From Effrenium voratum (taxonomy: Eukaryota > Sar > Dinophyceae > Suessiales > Symbiodiniaceae): a DNA stretch of 64,000 nucleotides. Below are positions 9,401 to 19,200 of the stretch, piece after piece; position 1 is the first letter of the stretch; every line of letters begins with the position of its first letter. The position numbers and the translations under genes were made by a program. Under the pieces are notes generated by a model, which was not told the DNA's origin, made no database searches, and saw only the letters and a program-made list of their open reading frames with translations. The DNA lies in assembly GCA_963377175.1 (NCBI GenBank), contig CAUJNA010003782.1, positions 241,001 through 305,000 on the forward strand, given 5' to 3'.

Positions 9401-11246
9401 GTTCCACTCAGGGGATCTTTGTTCCAAGGACGGGTTAGCACTCAAATATCCTGCACAACTTTCAGAAGCAAGCAGAGACCGTGTTCGTTCAATCTATTTT
9501 GGGTCACTCGTTGCGTTGCTTGCTCCAGAAAAGTTGTTGGGTTGCCAAAACCTTGCAGGCGCAAAGATGCCCCGTCAACACAATCGCCCGGGTCATTTGG
9601 AGGTTAAGGCTTCCCATAGTGTGGCGGGTGGCGGGCACTTCACCCAGTTGCCCAGTGGTGCCCCTTTTGATTTCCTTTATTGTGGTGGAACAGTTCCGAT
9701 TCCTTTAACGTCAACCAGCCAAAAAGGATGCCGATTCTTTTTTCCCATGGACATCCACTGGGCCTCTGGGTTCAACTTGACGCCACTCATCTCGTTCCAT
9801 TGTCGCCACTTGAACTTGTCCATTGTTGCCACTCATCTCGTTTTTCGGGACCAAGGACAAGTCCCCAGTAGAGAACCTGGTGCTCGTGTCTCATGGCCTG
9901 CTGATGCGCATTTTCTGCATGGTCTATTTCCACTGGACTGTGGAGGACGGGCATCAGCATGCCCAGCATGCACCTCGCCCAGTGGCCCAGTGGGCTTGCA
10001 GAAGTCGTGGGGGGGGGTGGGGTGGGGGGTTGCCTAGTTGAGCTAGACCCAATGACAGGCATTAGCAAAAGCATGTGGGCCTTGCTTTTGCTGCTGTCAA
10101 GATTGTTTCCCCTCAAGCTTCTGACCTCGTATCAGCCACGACCTGAGGACCACCTGGCTTTGCCCCCACCTGCAACTTTGAGTTCCCGAGGTCTGTTTCC
10201 CCCCCTCGTCGGCACATGGCTATATATATATATATGTGTGATCGCTATGGGGCTCTTTGCCCGTTTGGCAAGGCCAAAGGGTGGGGCCAACTCATTTTGG
10301 GGGAAGCCCAGATCGAAAAACGAACCCTCCATCCAGAGAAATCCGCTGGCCGGCGCTGATCCCTGGCCCTTCGCGGTGGATCCTTGAGCTTCGCGTTGGA
10401 TCCCAGCGCCTCGCCCCGAGCGAGTGGCGCGAGTGCGGGAGGAGTTCGAGCAGGTCTGGAACCCTTCCAACTGCGAGGTTTGGGCGCTGGAGAAGGCAGG
10501 GCCGGTGGGGCCGGGGGGCTTTCTGCCGGGGGGCTTTCTGTCGGCTGGAGGGAGGGCTTTGTGGGCTTTAGGCGGACGAAGGCCCCAGGCGCAAGAGCCA
10601 GCGCAAGAGCCAGCGCGAGAGGCGGATTTGTTGTTGGCAAAGCTGCGGGAGGAGGGAGGGGCGGCTAGTTTTGAATCAACAGCGCCCCGAAGAGGCCGCA
10701 TCAGCTCCAGGCTGGCCTTGAATACCTTGCAGACCTTGAATACCTTGCATACCTGACTTGCGTACCTGATACATCGGCTGGCTGGAAGCCTCAGTTCCAA
10801 ACGTATCATTGGAGAACGTTTCCAGGGGCAGTTTCCTGAGTGCTTGTTTGACATGGGACCGTCCGCGAGCACGGTGGCCAGCGCCTGAAAAGCTTTTGAC
10901 CTGATTGATTCAGCTGGAGAGCGACATTGGTACAAGCACCCGGGGGGGAATCTGCTATGTTTCCCGGGCATGTAAGCAATGCAGAGTCTGAGAATCAACA
11001 CGAAAACCCATGACCTCTTGAGCCTGACTCCTCTACCGCTACTTTTTGGATTCCCATTATGTTTCCTTTTAGCCACCCTCATATTTCTTTTTAGCCAGCC
11101 AAAAGTTTAGAACTTTTTGCTGGGGGTTTGAGCGGCACTCAAGTGCAGAAGCTCAGGATGAGCTTCTGGGCAAAGGCAGCTACAACTTGGCCGGGCGCTG
11201 GCGCCCCTGCCCCCAGGGCGGTCGCTTCTGCGAGATCCGCCGCTCG
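2891..11246 (+). CDS. Histidine phosphatase, phosphoglycerate-mutase-like, multi-exon gene (start and end not found)
   Basis: Gene-level entry; exons are listed separately. Exons: 2891-2924, (5012-5093 uncertain), 5389-5438, 6182-6246, 6760-6803, 7543-7589, 8390-8451, 9856-9945, 10442-10495, 11157-11246. In order they carry the RHG phosphohistidine motif (RHGESVGN), SPYIRTRQT with the conserved active-site Arg, EPRLREQ then DFGNFQ, FGRFYYRFPNG, TDVFDRVSDFW, the second catalytic His (LVLVSHGLLMRIF) and the C-terminal NPSNCEVWALEK. This is the motif order of the plant and fungal DET1-like branch of the histidine phosphatase superfamily. Such enzymes remove phosphate from small metabolites or proteins through a phospho-His intermediate; the substrate cannot be told from sequence. 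From 5389 to 11246 reading phase is kept across every proposed junction. Introns are mostly GC-AG, with one GA-AG. All active-site motifs seen are intact, so the gene is probably functional. The N-terminus, the segment between RHG and SPY, and the last exon(s) are not firmly placed. Confidence 0.85.
3641..3722. repeat. Dispersed repeat family A, copy 1
   Basis: Pattern GGGTTCCCCTACTA...AATAGRCTACAG, a palindromic GGGTACCC core, then TTATTCTAACCTC and CTGGAGGACCTAGTT. The same order recurs at 11349, 37778 and 39890. No coding. It lies in an intron here. Confidence 0.85.
4769..4846. repeat. 39-base direct tandem duplication
   Basis: TCTCCCAACATACGTTCATG and the following TCATGGTTATCCTTT occur twice in a row with a 39-base period and essentially no divergence, so the duplication is recent. 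Confidence 0.9.
4861..4978. mobile_element. MITE-like inverted-repeat element, family B, copy 1
   Basis: Begins CTCAGTTGCCCAAAG and ends CTTTGGGCAAGTGAG, an imperfect terminal inverted repeat. Inside it carries GACCTTTTGACCTTTTGG and a partly matching CCAAAAGGTGATCACC arm. About 118 bases, no coding capacity. Other copies at 24736-24851 and 57841-57958. Confidence 0.85.
5012..5093 (+). CDS. Possible phosphatase exon between RHG and SPY segments
   Basis: Reads FSLKKSGRQLGIGGICQELG, resembling the LT..G..QA...G..L segment that follows the RHG motif in this superfamily. Position in gene order fits. Splice junctions do not phase cleanly with the next exon, so boundaries are a guess. Confidence 0.35.
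5125..5316. mobile_element. MITE-like hairpin element, family H
   Basis: The arms TGGGTCAAAAATAGGT (near 5126) and ACCTATTTTTGACCCA (near 5301) are inverted repeats. Inner arms GGAACCAAGGACTAAAATCTGCGGT and ACCGCAGGTTTTTTGGTCC also pair. The whole unit can fold into a long hairpin. Partial relatives at 31604-31650 and 31740-31790. Confidence 0.8.
5389..5438 (+). CDS. Phosphatase exon: SPYIRTRQT
   Basis: Reads VRFFYSPYIRTRQTLQ after a CTCAAG acceptor. SP[YF].RT.QT is the conserved block whose first Arg lines the phosphate pocket. Ends before GC (5439); the leftover T joins GC of the next exon to give Cys. Confidence 0.9.
6182..6246 (+). CDS. Phosphatase exon: ILRAFEG...EPRLREQ
   Basis: Reads ILRAFEGQQIEICAEPRLRE plus Q. 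The E.P.LREQ block precedes DFGNFQ in DET1-like phosphatases. Acceptor ATTCGAG (AG at 6180-6181), donor GC at 6247. The longer open frame around it, which runs into a TCA microsatellite, is not coding. Confidence 0.9.
6362..6440. repeat. TCA trinucleotide microsatellite
   Basis: About 25 TCA units with occasional TCG, TTG and AGCAGC interruptions, in an intron of the phosphatase gene. Frames across it give poly-Ser or poly-His artefacts. Confidence 0.95.
6760..6803 (+). CDS. Phosphatase exon: DFGNFQ
   Basis: Reads DFGNFQNVEAMEKA after CCAACGCAG. It joins in phase to REQ of the previous exon, giving REQDFGNFQ. An in-frame TGA follows at about 6808, so the exon must end before it; the GC donor at 6804 leaves TG, completed to Cys by the next exon. 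Confidence 0.9.
7543..7589 (+). CDS. Phosphatase exon: FGRFYYRFPNG
   Basis: Reads ERQQFGRFYYRFPNG after GTCTACAG. This Phe/Tyr-rich block is diagnostic for the DET1-like branch. Donor GC at 7590; the leftover G plus AG of the next exon restores Glu (PNGEAG). Confidence 0.92.
7985..8092. repeat. TA dinucleotide microsatellites
   Basis: Two TA tracts, at about 7988-8010 and 8055-8082, in a phosphatase intron. Similar TA tracts occur near 10220, 14910, 15200, 18650, 18727, 21878, 23846, 24150 and 56900. Confidence 0.9.
8390..8451 (+). CDS. Phosphatase exon: TDVFDRVSDFW
   Basis: Reads AGTDVFDRVSDFWSSLLRSM. Acceptor CGCAGGAG, donor GC at 8452 after the Met codon. The frame stays open to TAG at 8500-8502, so a short alternative C-terminus by read-through is possible, but the match to downstream exons favours splicing. 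Confidence 0.9.
8533..8708. repeat. Decamer minisatellite GGTTGTGGGG
   Basis: About 17 tandem copies of a 10-base unit; three adjacent units carry GC instead of GT. The + strand is G-rich and could form G-quadruplexes. Gly/Val/Cys repeat frames across it are artefacts. Confidence 0.95.
8881..8980. mobile_element. MITE-like element, family D, copy 1
   Basis: Perfect 11-base terminal inverted repeats ATTTGCTTAAG (8881) and CTTAAGCAAAT (8970), 100 bases in all, with internal TGGTTTTAAAGGGAATATAT and TTTTTTCCAGTGGGG. Relatives at 17808-17912, 31311-31400 and 52932-53032. Confidence 0.88.
9647..9733. repeat. Dispersed repeat family I, copy 1
   Basis: CCCAGTTGCCCAGTGGTGCC, CCTTTT, a variable middle, then AACGTCAACCAGCC and AAAAAGGATGCC. 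Relatives at 24341-24425 and 44429-44508. Confidence 0.75.
9856..9945 (+). CDS. Phosphatase exon: SHG second catalytic His
   Basis: Reads DKSPVENLVLVSHGLLMRIF then CMVYFHWTVE. SHG carries the second active-site His (codon 9892-9894). HWTVE is the usual sequence just before EFE in DET1-like enzymes and the next exon supplies EFEQ. The donor is GA (9946), and GGAGGA occurs at both ends of this intron, so the exact cut point is ambiguous by a few bases. Confidence 0.92.
10442..10495 (+). CDS. Phosphatase exon: NPSNCEVWALEK
   Basis: Reads EFEQVWNPSNCEVWALEK after GCGGGAG; matches the C-terminal N.GNCE...LE block of the family. Donor GC at 10496, phase 0. Confidence 0.9.
11157..11246 (+). CDS. 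Phosphatase exon: C-terminal tail
   Basis: Reads DELLGKGSYNLAGRW then RPCPQGGRFCEIRRS, in phase with the previous exon (ALEK then DELLGKGSYNL), as expected for the G.Y.L strand after the core. Acceptor GCTCAG, donor GT at 11247. The last exon(s) and stop were not found. Confidence 0.75.
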
Positions 11247-11348
11247 GTGTTGGAAGTTTCGGTTTCGGGGCCTGCAATAAGGCACTGCGCATGCGCGCTG
11301 CATGGGATCGATCTCCTCTACGGTAGCGCCGTTTCTTTTACCGTTTCT

Positions 11349-11433
11349 TTTTTGGGGGAGGGTTCCCTTACTAAAATAGACTACAGAAAAAAGGGTTACC
11401 CTTATTCTAACCTTTTTACTGGAGGACCTAGTC
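11349..11433. repeat. Dispersed repeat family A, copy 2
   Basis: Same element as at 3641: GGGTTCCCTTACTAAAATAG, CTACAGAAAAAAGGG, TTACCCTTATTCTAACC, CTGGAGGACCTAGT. Confidence 0.85.
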
Positions 11434-13703
11434 CATTTGAGCTCACGGATTTCGCAGACTCGCGCCAGACAGCACTGTTCATGCAAGCCTGCCAAGTGCT
11501 TGCATGCCCTCGCGCCGTTGGGGGGGGTTCCAGTTTGCCACTAGACCTGTGCCGTAGGAGGGATGAAGAGATGCACGTCAAAGAAAGCTCACAGCATTCC
11601 GACTGAGGCTTTGGGGCAAGGAAGAATGAGCCGCTGTGGCCACTTGGAGCGAAATCATGGAGTCCTGGAGAATGCACCGAGCCGACTCCATGGTACATGG
11701 CCATGTTAGGATCTCTCACTGCCTTTTTGAGCATTCTTGCATGTACCAGCTCCAGGATGGATGTGTTTTCCATGCAAGGCGGTCCTGGCGTTTTTGGAAG
11801 CTGCGAAATTTCTCCCGAGGAGCCACATGAAAAGTCGGCGGGGGCCACGGCAATTGATCCCCGGAGATGATCGGATCCTCTGCGACCCCATGTTCGCACA
11901 CCTGCCGCTCGCTCAAGTCAAGTGGGGCCCCGGGCCTCGGAAACGGGTCGGTATTTTTCTTATTTTGGGCGGCCGGGCTATGGGACAGCTTGGTGGCCGG
12001 AGGTGGCCGGTTTTTTGGGGGAGGGACCGGGTTTCTGCCAACCCTTGGAAGCAAAAAAAGGGGCCCAAGACTCCACTACCCCTGCCCTTCAGAGAGCTCG
12101 CATCAATCCACTGCTAGGGTGAAGAAGGGGAGCTTGACAAGGTAGCTTGCTTTTGAGGCTGCGGCCTCTAAACTTTGTTTATGTTGGCATTGTGTTGTCC
12201 GACCATGCAGGGAACACAGTGTTCCTGACTACGCAACTCTGGGGACGTAGGGGAACAGCACATTGCTCAAGTCAGCAACAACCATCAACCATTGCCAGGT
12301 TCGCAACGTGCCTAGCACCCTTTCGACCACATCCAACCAGCGCCTTTGGTCTGATCAGAAAGCAAGTCTGAAGCTAAGCTGCAAGCCTTTCTTTCTGAGA
12401 ATGGCACGTCGGGAAGCCTCGGAACTTGAAGCGTGGCACTGTCAATTGAGCTTCCGCCCTTTTTCCAAAGCCCGCCGGGCAATCCCGCTGTCAACAAACG
12501 ACATGAGTTGTCCTCGTCTAAGTTAACTTACTTGGGAAAATCCGATGTCACAAGCATAAGCCTTTGCGGATGGCGGTGGTGGTTTTTTGTCCGACGCCTT
12601 GAACCCTTCGGTGATGCCTGTTGTCTTCTCCCATGCCCCCACACACACGAATAGGCCAAACCTACCCTGCGCTGCAGAAGTTTTTGGGTATTCTCCGGTA
12701 AACAGGGCAAGTCCATACACAAAGCCCAAGCAGACGGAACAGAAAAGTTGGTGTAAATCCTGGGTACGCACCATGTGCTAAATGCACCTGCCGAGACGTG
12801 ATAAAGTCAGCAGATTGTCCGCTAAACCGAGATATTCCGGTGCACAGGTTTGTTTTGTTGATTTGGGTCCACCAGGAATCATGATCAGCATAGGGGTGAG
12901 CCTCTCGAATACCGCCGAGCTTTGTTGACCATGTTGAACCCTCTGCTCAGCATCAGCCTTCCCATCCCCAAATAAAGGGCTCATAGTGACTCAGTGAATC
13001 GATCGCTTGAGCATCAGTTGCAGGCGACCGGTGGTGGAGATGCCGACGTCAAGACGCAAGGTTCGTGTGAAGAAGGATGTGCCTGGCGAGCCATGAACAC
13101 TGCACCCCGGGGTTGATGCTTGGTAACCCATGAGATATGTGGGTGTGTCTTTTTAAGGGGGCTCCAAAAGGTGTTCCTTTGGTGTCCCTTTAACACCATG
13201 AAAGGGTACCCTGACAAATAGACATGCCCATTTGTTCCCCAGTGAATGAATGCCTACATCCACTTCTACTTGCAACTTTCTTGGCTGACCGGCAAGCACG
13301 TATAGGTTGTGACGATGTATAAACTTGTTTGAGTTGCAGGCATGCATCAACGAATTGGTTGTTTATCATCAACATCGCTTGAATCGGGCATTCGAGGGAA
13401 CCCCTCGAACCCACCACGATCCCTGATGTCTAGCGACAAGAGCAGATGGATTCAGGTATAAAAAAACATGCATGCATTTATCGCAACCGCATGCATCACA
13501 TTCATTAAAAGGTTCCGCTATTTCCGTTCCCGGGAAGGTTAGGTGCGTTGCACTTGACGACCAGCCTCAACCGCCAAGCACCTGGCCGTGTCGTGTATCT
13601 GGCGTGCCGGCACGGTTTCATGGCGGGCGGCTCGCGGCGAGCCGCGAAAAGCGCTAGCCATGACGCGACCGCCCCGCTGAGAAAAGAGAAAGCTTGAGCC
13701 GAG
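11434..13703. other. No firm gene; possible end of the phosphatase transcript
   Basis: A weak candidate exon at about 11862-11920 reads DDRILCDPMFAHLPLAQVK after CCCCGGAG. Otherwise I see no recognisable coding or repeat copy. Confidence 0.3.
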
Positions 13704-13780
13704 GTGCCACAGACTTTGTTGAAGCTGCAAAGTTGGCAGACTGGGATGTGCTCCCTTTGCTTGCGCCAAGCCGCTTCCAG
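13704..13780 (+). CDS. Candidate exon, unrecognised
   Basis: Reads ATDFVEAAKLADWDVLPLLA then PSRFQ, bounded by a GCCGAG acceptor and a GT donor at 13781. Balanced composition, not low-complexity. It could be a late phosphatase exon or part of another gene. Confidence 0.4.
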
Positions 13781-14779
13781 GTCATGTGCCTTCAATGCGT
13801 TGGTGCCAATCGATACGCCTCTCAATGCTTCACTCATTGCAGCCCCCCGCCCCCCTTGCACCCCCCCCCTCTCCTGGCACCCCCCCCCCCCCGGGTAGCG
13901 TTGGCCTTTTCTTGGCGATTGCAAATGCGCTCCCAAAAGCTGCAAATGATACCAACACCAACATTGCAGGTAGAATATTGAACGGGACGTTTGGAACGCC
14001 CAGCTCCCATTCACAGCCTTGACTGCGAGGCGGCGACTGGCCGCGTCGCGTCTTATTCAAGGCAACGTGCCTGGTAGCCCAAGTAGGGGGTGCGCCAGAG
14101 GCTCGTGTAAACGGTCCAGCCGTTTTGGAAAACCCATAGCGTGTCCACTCCAATTGAAGGTTGTAAATTTTAAGCGTTGTGACGTTGATGCCTCTTTGAG
14201 CAGATTTCAACGGAGGGCCATGTTTTCAGGATTGTGTGTTTTTTCAGGCCGCTGGTGACTTTTGTAGCTTTGGCTGTTTGGCTTTTAGCTTTTTGGTTTG
14301 GCTTCCTGCTGTTTTCCTGTCGTTTTGGCTTGGCTTTTTGGCTTCTAAGCTTCCTGGAGCCCCTGGTTTGTCTTGTAGACTCACTGTGATGGCGGGAGAG
14401 TGGGAAATGGAAATGGCCCAGACACAGTCAGCTTGTGAATGTTAGGACTGGTTTGGTACCAAAGGGAAAAGAGGCCACGTCGTGTTCATGCACCTGGACG
14501 TTGCCATTGTGCACCTAAATCCTCATCGGAAAATGCGAGCAATGCCTGTAGCAGAACCACCAATGAAGATAGTGCATTTGCCACTGCTCTGTTCGAGACA
14601 GAGCGGTTTCACAATGGTCCGGAGTAACGGTCCGGCAGTGCTTTTACACAACGGTTCCACGGCTTTCGGCAGGACCCTGGCATATGACCATGTCACACTC
14701 CGGTTGAAAGTCGAGAGAACGAACATTGGCGAAGCTTCGGAGAGAAGCAGGATTCGCTTGGAATGTGTGTTTGTTTTGC

Positions 14780-15240
14780 TTTGTTTGTTGGCTTCAGTGT
14801 TTAAGATAATATTGACATATTTATCTAGAGTTGCCTTTTTCAAAGTCTGTTGCTTGTTATTTGGTTTTGCTCATATCGCTTATATATTATACATGTGCCT
14901 ATGTGTAATATATATATATATATATGTACTTATGTATGTAGTTATTCTATGTATTAGTTAATTTGTTAATTTTGTTTGTGTGTGTTAATTGTGTTTCATG
15001 CATGTGTTTGGTTATATGCTTTGTTCACATTTGTATTATTGCTTCATTTACGTATTGCTGGTTTGCTTTGTTTGTTCAGTTAGTTAGTTCGTTAGGTAGT
15101 TAGTGTTTTGTTTGTTGACATATGTATTGTTGATTTGTTTACGTATGTGTAATCATATCGAACTGTTTAGTCAGTTATTTGTTTATTATTTTCTAATAAG
15201 TATATATATATATATATACTTATTGAACTATTTCTGTTAG
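14780..15240. other. AT/TG-rich non-coding island
   Basis: T-rich and A/T-rich with repeated TTTGTTTG, TATGTATG and two TA tracts (about 14909-14926 and 15199-15218). A hydrophobic open frame reaching 14961 comes from this composition and has no coding support. Confidence 0.6.
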
Positions 15241-15778
15241 ACTGTAATGAGGGACCCCCCCCTCCCCGGCAACTGAGTGGCTTCCGTTTTGGTTTCTTTT
15301 TGCAACCACCAACAAACAGAGGTACTCCCAAACCAAAGACTGACGTGTTTTGTTTGCAGCTTTATTTTTTTGTTGTCTCTTCACTTACGTGTTTATTTGG
15401 CTGTGTACTTTACATGGCTGTTTGCAATTGCATTTGTATGTGTACAACATGTTAATGTATTATGACCGTTTGGGCGCAATGTCGATTTTGTGGAGTATGC
15501 ATTGCATTTATGTATATTCATACACTTATGTACATTTATGTGCGTATGCATGTATTCCTTTTGTGTGTTTGTTTGTTTGTTCGGTTATCGTGTTGTGCGG
15601 CTGTCAATCATGAGAGCGCACACACACGCCTGTCCACTCGGCCAAGGTTGCCGAGAAGTCCGACTCCGCGGAGCGCGGGGTAGGGGGCACAGCTTTCAAT
15701 GAAGGGATCGGAATCTGATGGCAATCGTAGCTGCAAAACCCCATGGGTGCCAAGGGGCAGCCCGGCTCTTCTTTGGTG

Positions 15779-15880
15779 CATTTTGCCAAGGGCTGTTAGG
15801 ATTTTAACTTGTTGCCAACCAATGGGTTTTCTACTAAACCACTAAAAGTTAAAGTTTTAGCAGGGGAGCAGAAAGTAACC
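15779..15880. repeat. Dispersed repeat family F, copy 1
   Basis: GCATTTTGCCAAGGGCTGTT, AGGATTTTAACTTGTTGCCAACC, TTTTCTACTAAACCACTAAAAG and AGCAGGGGAGCAGAAAGTAACC. Relatives at 46374-46478 and 58191-58291, plus a fragment at 46273-46300. Confidence 0.85.
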
Positions 15881-16077
15881 GAGTCTTGGTAGTCCAGCCA
15901 GTTAAAGATAACCCGCCAGGGTTCACTGCATTTCCCGGTCCTTGGAATCATGAAGCTCAGGATCCTGCAATTTCAACGGCTCACTTCCAAAAGATGGACT
16001 TTTGAGTCACTTGTTCTTGTGCCATCACTTGGACGTGCCAAGGAGTTGGCCTAAGGTTTTGCTGCGTGGAAGGCACA

Positions 16078-16110
16078 TACATACATACATACATACATAC
16101 ATAAATACAT
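16078..16110. repeat. TACA tetranucleotide microsatellite
   Basis: About seven ACAT units followed by AAATACATAAT, about 90 bases upstream of the proposed start codon of the RRM gene. Confidence 0.9.
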
Positions 16111-16184
16111 AATTGGGGAGGCAAACGTGGGATCCCACATGCCATTCACTATCTGGATGAAAGCTGTAACCTTTTCTTCGGACA

Positions 16185-16202
16185 GAAAAGGAAGCGGTCA
16201 GG
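16185..16202 (+). promoter_or_regulatory. Possible trans-splice acceptor / 5' UTR of the RRM gene
   Basis: A pyrimidine tract AACCTTTTCTTCGGACAG ends in AG about 15 bases before ATG at 16203. Dinoflagellate mRNAs receive a 22-base leader by trans-splicing at such sites. Placement rests on position and the T-rich tract only. Confidence 0.35.
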
Positions 16203-16289
16203 ATGTCGCATCGCCCCTCGTTCAGCAACTACGGCGCGGCAAAGCTGTTCAATCCTAGCCATGGGCTTGCCCAAAGAAATGCTGACTAA
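16203..16289 (+). CDS. Proposed first exon of the RRM gene (MSHRPSF...)
   Basis: ATG opens MSHRPSFSNYGAAKLFNPSH, a plausible N-terminus just after a T-rich acceptor. The frame stays open to a stop at 16287-16289, so the true exon end is an internal GC or GT donor. Confidence 0.4.
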   Translation: MSHRPSFSNYGAAKLFNPSHGLAQRNAD

Positions 16290-19200
16290 CATGTCGGGCA
16301 CGCTTCAATGTCTCATGCCATGTCCATATGTTCAGAGCCCAAGCACCGGCACAGGGATCTATACCTCAAGTTCCATGTCCTTCAGGTCGAAATTGATCAG
16401 ACAGCTTGCTCTAAGTCGATGCCTTGGCATCAGAGTTTGCGGGGTGTTGGGCACCAGTTGGTTTTTCCATTGGGAGCTGAGTCAGGTTGACATAGCTCAG
16501 CCTGGCATCACAGGGTTGCGCGTTGGTTTCATGAAGCAGCCCGATGCCGGCATCACAGGTCGATGCATATGTTCAGCGCATACCTGCTCTCAGTTGGGAT
16601 AGCTCAATATGTCCTCATACTGCACCCCGGACCCCAGACTCTTTTTCCATAGACCATGGCTCCGAGCCTGTTGCAGTTTTCGCCGTGTGCGGAGGTTTAG
16701 AAGCTCCAGCTGGAGTTTGCGCAGGCGGGAGGCTTGGCCGTGTCCTGGAAGTTTGTCTTGGTGACGTGGGGGTTCCGCCCTTTGGCAACGCCACACGCTA
16801 AGTCGTTCCACAGTGTTGCACGCTGGTATTTTCGCGGATCAGGGACTTGGACGCGGTTTTGCCGTTTGAATCCTTTGCACCGCGATCAGATGATCTTGCC
16901 GATTGCTCAAGCAGACCTGACTCCTGCAAAACTAGCCGTGTGGTGTCCAACTGCGTCCTCACGCGCAGGCTGTGGCTGTTTCGATCCTCCAATCAGAGGT
17001 GAGGGGGGGGGGCTCTTCTATTTGACTCCATTTGCAACATGTCGGCGTAAAGGACCAACGCACTGATGCCGAATCCATGTCTCGGTCCAAGTGCCACTCA
17101 CCACCAATTCTCTGCTTCTCGTGTCCCCAATGTTCCTCTCAGACAGGGGATAACGGGACAAGCAACAGTTGGCTGTGGGTCAAAACCAATGGGTAGGTGA
17201 ATTCACCACCCATTTTAGTCTTTATTTTATTGGGGACTGGGATGTACTATTTGGATTTTGACCCATGGCCACTTCAGTTCCGCCATTTCAGCTGCTTGGC
17301 CAAAGGCTGAGTAAACCTGATGACTCGTCCTGAGGGCTTCCGCGGCATGGGCGTGCGCGTGTTCAGCCCTGCGGATGCAGAGGCGCTGCATATGAGCCCT
17401 GTGGCGGTTCGGCTCATCCAGGGTCAACTAGTGACGGCGGTAGAAGTAGATGCATTCGCACGTGTTGGGTGCCGGGCGGTGGGGCAACAGTAGAATCCAT
17501 GTTCTCACTTCCTGACTTCATGAACTTTAGTCACCTTTTTGGGAAGACCATGTTAGTGGTAAAGTAGAAAGTTTGGACTTTTTTTGGGGCCATCCACTCA
17601 GCCGGTGAGTAACTGTTTTCTTTACAGCTGGGCCGCCTTTGAGTATTTGCCAACTGGAAAGGGCATCCGGGAAGGAGGCACCGCCACCCATGTGGGGGCA
17701 AGTTTTCAAGCGAACCAGGTTTGTGTAATAACCTTCAGGCTCCTGACGAGATTCGACGAGATGTAGTGTCGCAACTCATGATGAGCGCCATGCTTCGTTT
17801 AACTTCCATTTGCCTAAGAATAGTGTTTATTGTCCCCTTGTTGGTTTTAAAGGAGATGTCCCGCGATATCGGTACGTACGTTTGTATTTTTCCAGGGGGC
17901 GAAAACGCAAATGGACACAGACAGCAGCTGACCATTGGCTCGCATCTCCGTTGGCCTGGGTGGCCACTTTGACAAGATGTCCGTGGGCAACTTGCGGTGT
18001 GGCAACAACTTCCTGTATGGCAGGTCTGTGGTGTGTTGTTTTTGCCTGCGACTCCGAACTAATTCTACGTCCTAAGGATGACACTACATCAACCCGGGGC
18101 TTTCTTGTAGATGTCAGATATCAGATGCCATTTGCTGAATCATTCCGCTTGCTTTCCTTGAGGGTTTTTTGAAACCTCGAGTGAGTCACGGAGGACTTTT
18201 TTTGAGAAGTCCAGCGAGGGCCGCCAGACCTTGCCGCAGGCCATCGCGCGACTGCGAGAGGGCGTAGATGGCACGCAGCCCAGGGACCAACCGCCACGCC
18301 TCTGAGACCTCCAAACAGCGCAAGTTGCAAACCCATGCAAACCCAATTGAGGCGTTTTTGTTGTGGGTTTCTCTGGGTCGGTGAACAAGTATCCAACTGC
18401 AAAACACATTTGATCAGGCATCCCTAGGCATTTCAATTCGTGCAGCCAAAGCACACGTTGCGGCGGCTTGTGCCACGTGTGCCCAAGGCGCCGTTGCCCG
18501 CTGAACCTCCGGCCCAAAAAGAAGCGCCAAAAACTGGCGTTGCCGCGGGTGGAAGTGTGGCCAGCTTTCGCTTTGGCAGAGCTGTGACTTTTTGGTCTTT
18601 CCATGGCCGGCCGCCGATTTATTTTTTTATGTTTTTTTTGGGGATTGTATATATATATATATATGGTACCCCATCCATGGACCCTGTTTTGGTGTGTTTG
18701 ACCTGTATTTTCCAGTGTTTTATAATATATATATATATATCTCCCCATCCATCAGATTGGCAGTCCGGCTCGCAAGAGATTCAATTGTCTGAGTTTTAGG
18801 GGACCTCGGTTGACCTTTTTGGTTTAAAGCAAAGCAGAAAGGGCACCCTCAAAAAAAACACACTGCCCCAAATCGCTGTTTCTCAAATCGCGGCGCATCT
18901 CTATGCCCAGAGATACCTATTCCATGTCTCAATTCGATGCTGAGCCGAGGGCCACAGCACAAAGGATGGTCGCTTTTGTATGGCAGTCTAAGATGGGCTT
19001 CACTACCTCCAAACCACCTCAGGGGTTTTTATTGGGATATATCCCCTTCACAGGATGGCTATTGTAGTGGCTGTATATATCATGATTTGTTTTAGGAGGC
19101 CTGCGGGAGAGGATGTGTTGCTTGATAGCTTCATCCTCAAACTCTCTTTGTCACATGGGCAACCGTGAATAGTCACCATCATCTACCTTTTTTGCCAGGG

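Noticed and set aside
10132..11082. 316-codon minus-strand frame
   Set aside because: Antisense to the phosphatase exon at 10442 and GC-rich; Ala/Pro/Ser/Arg composition with no motif.
14482..14961. 159-codon frame with hydrophobic C-terminal part
   Set aside because: The hydrophobic part is translated AT-rich and TA-repeat DNA; no acceptor, motif or homologue recognised.
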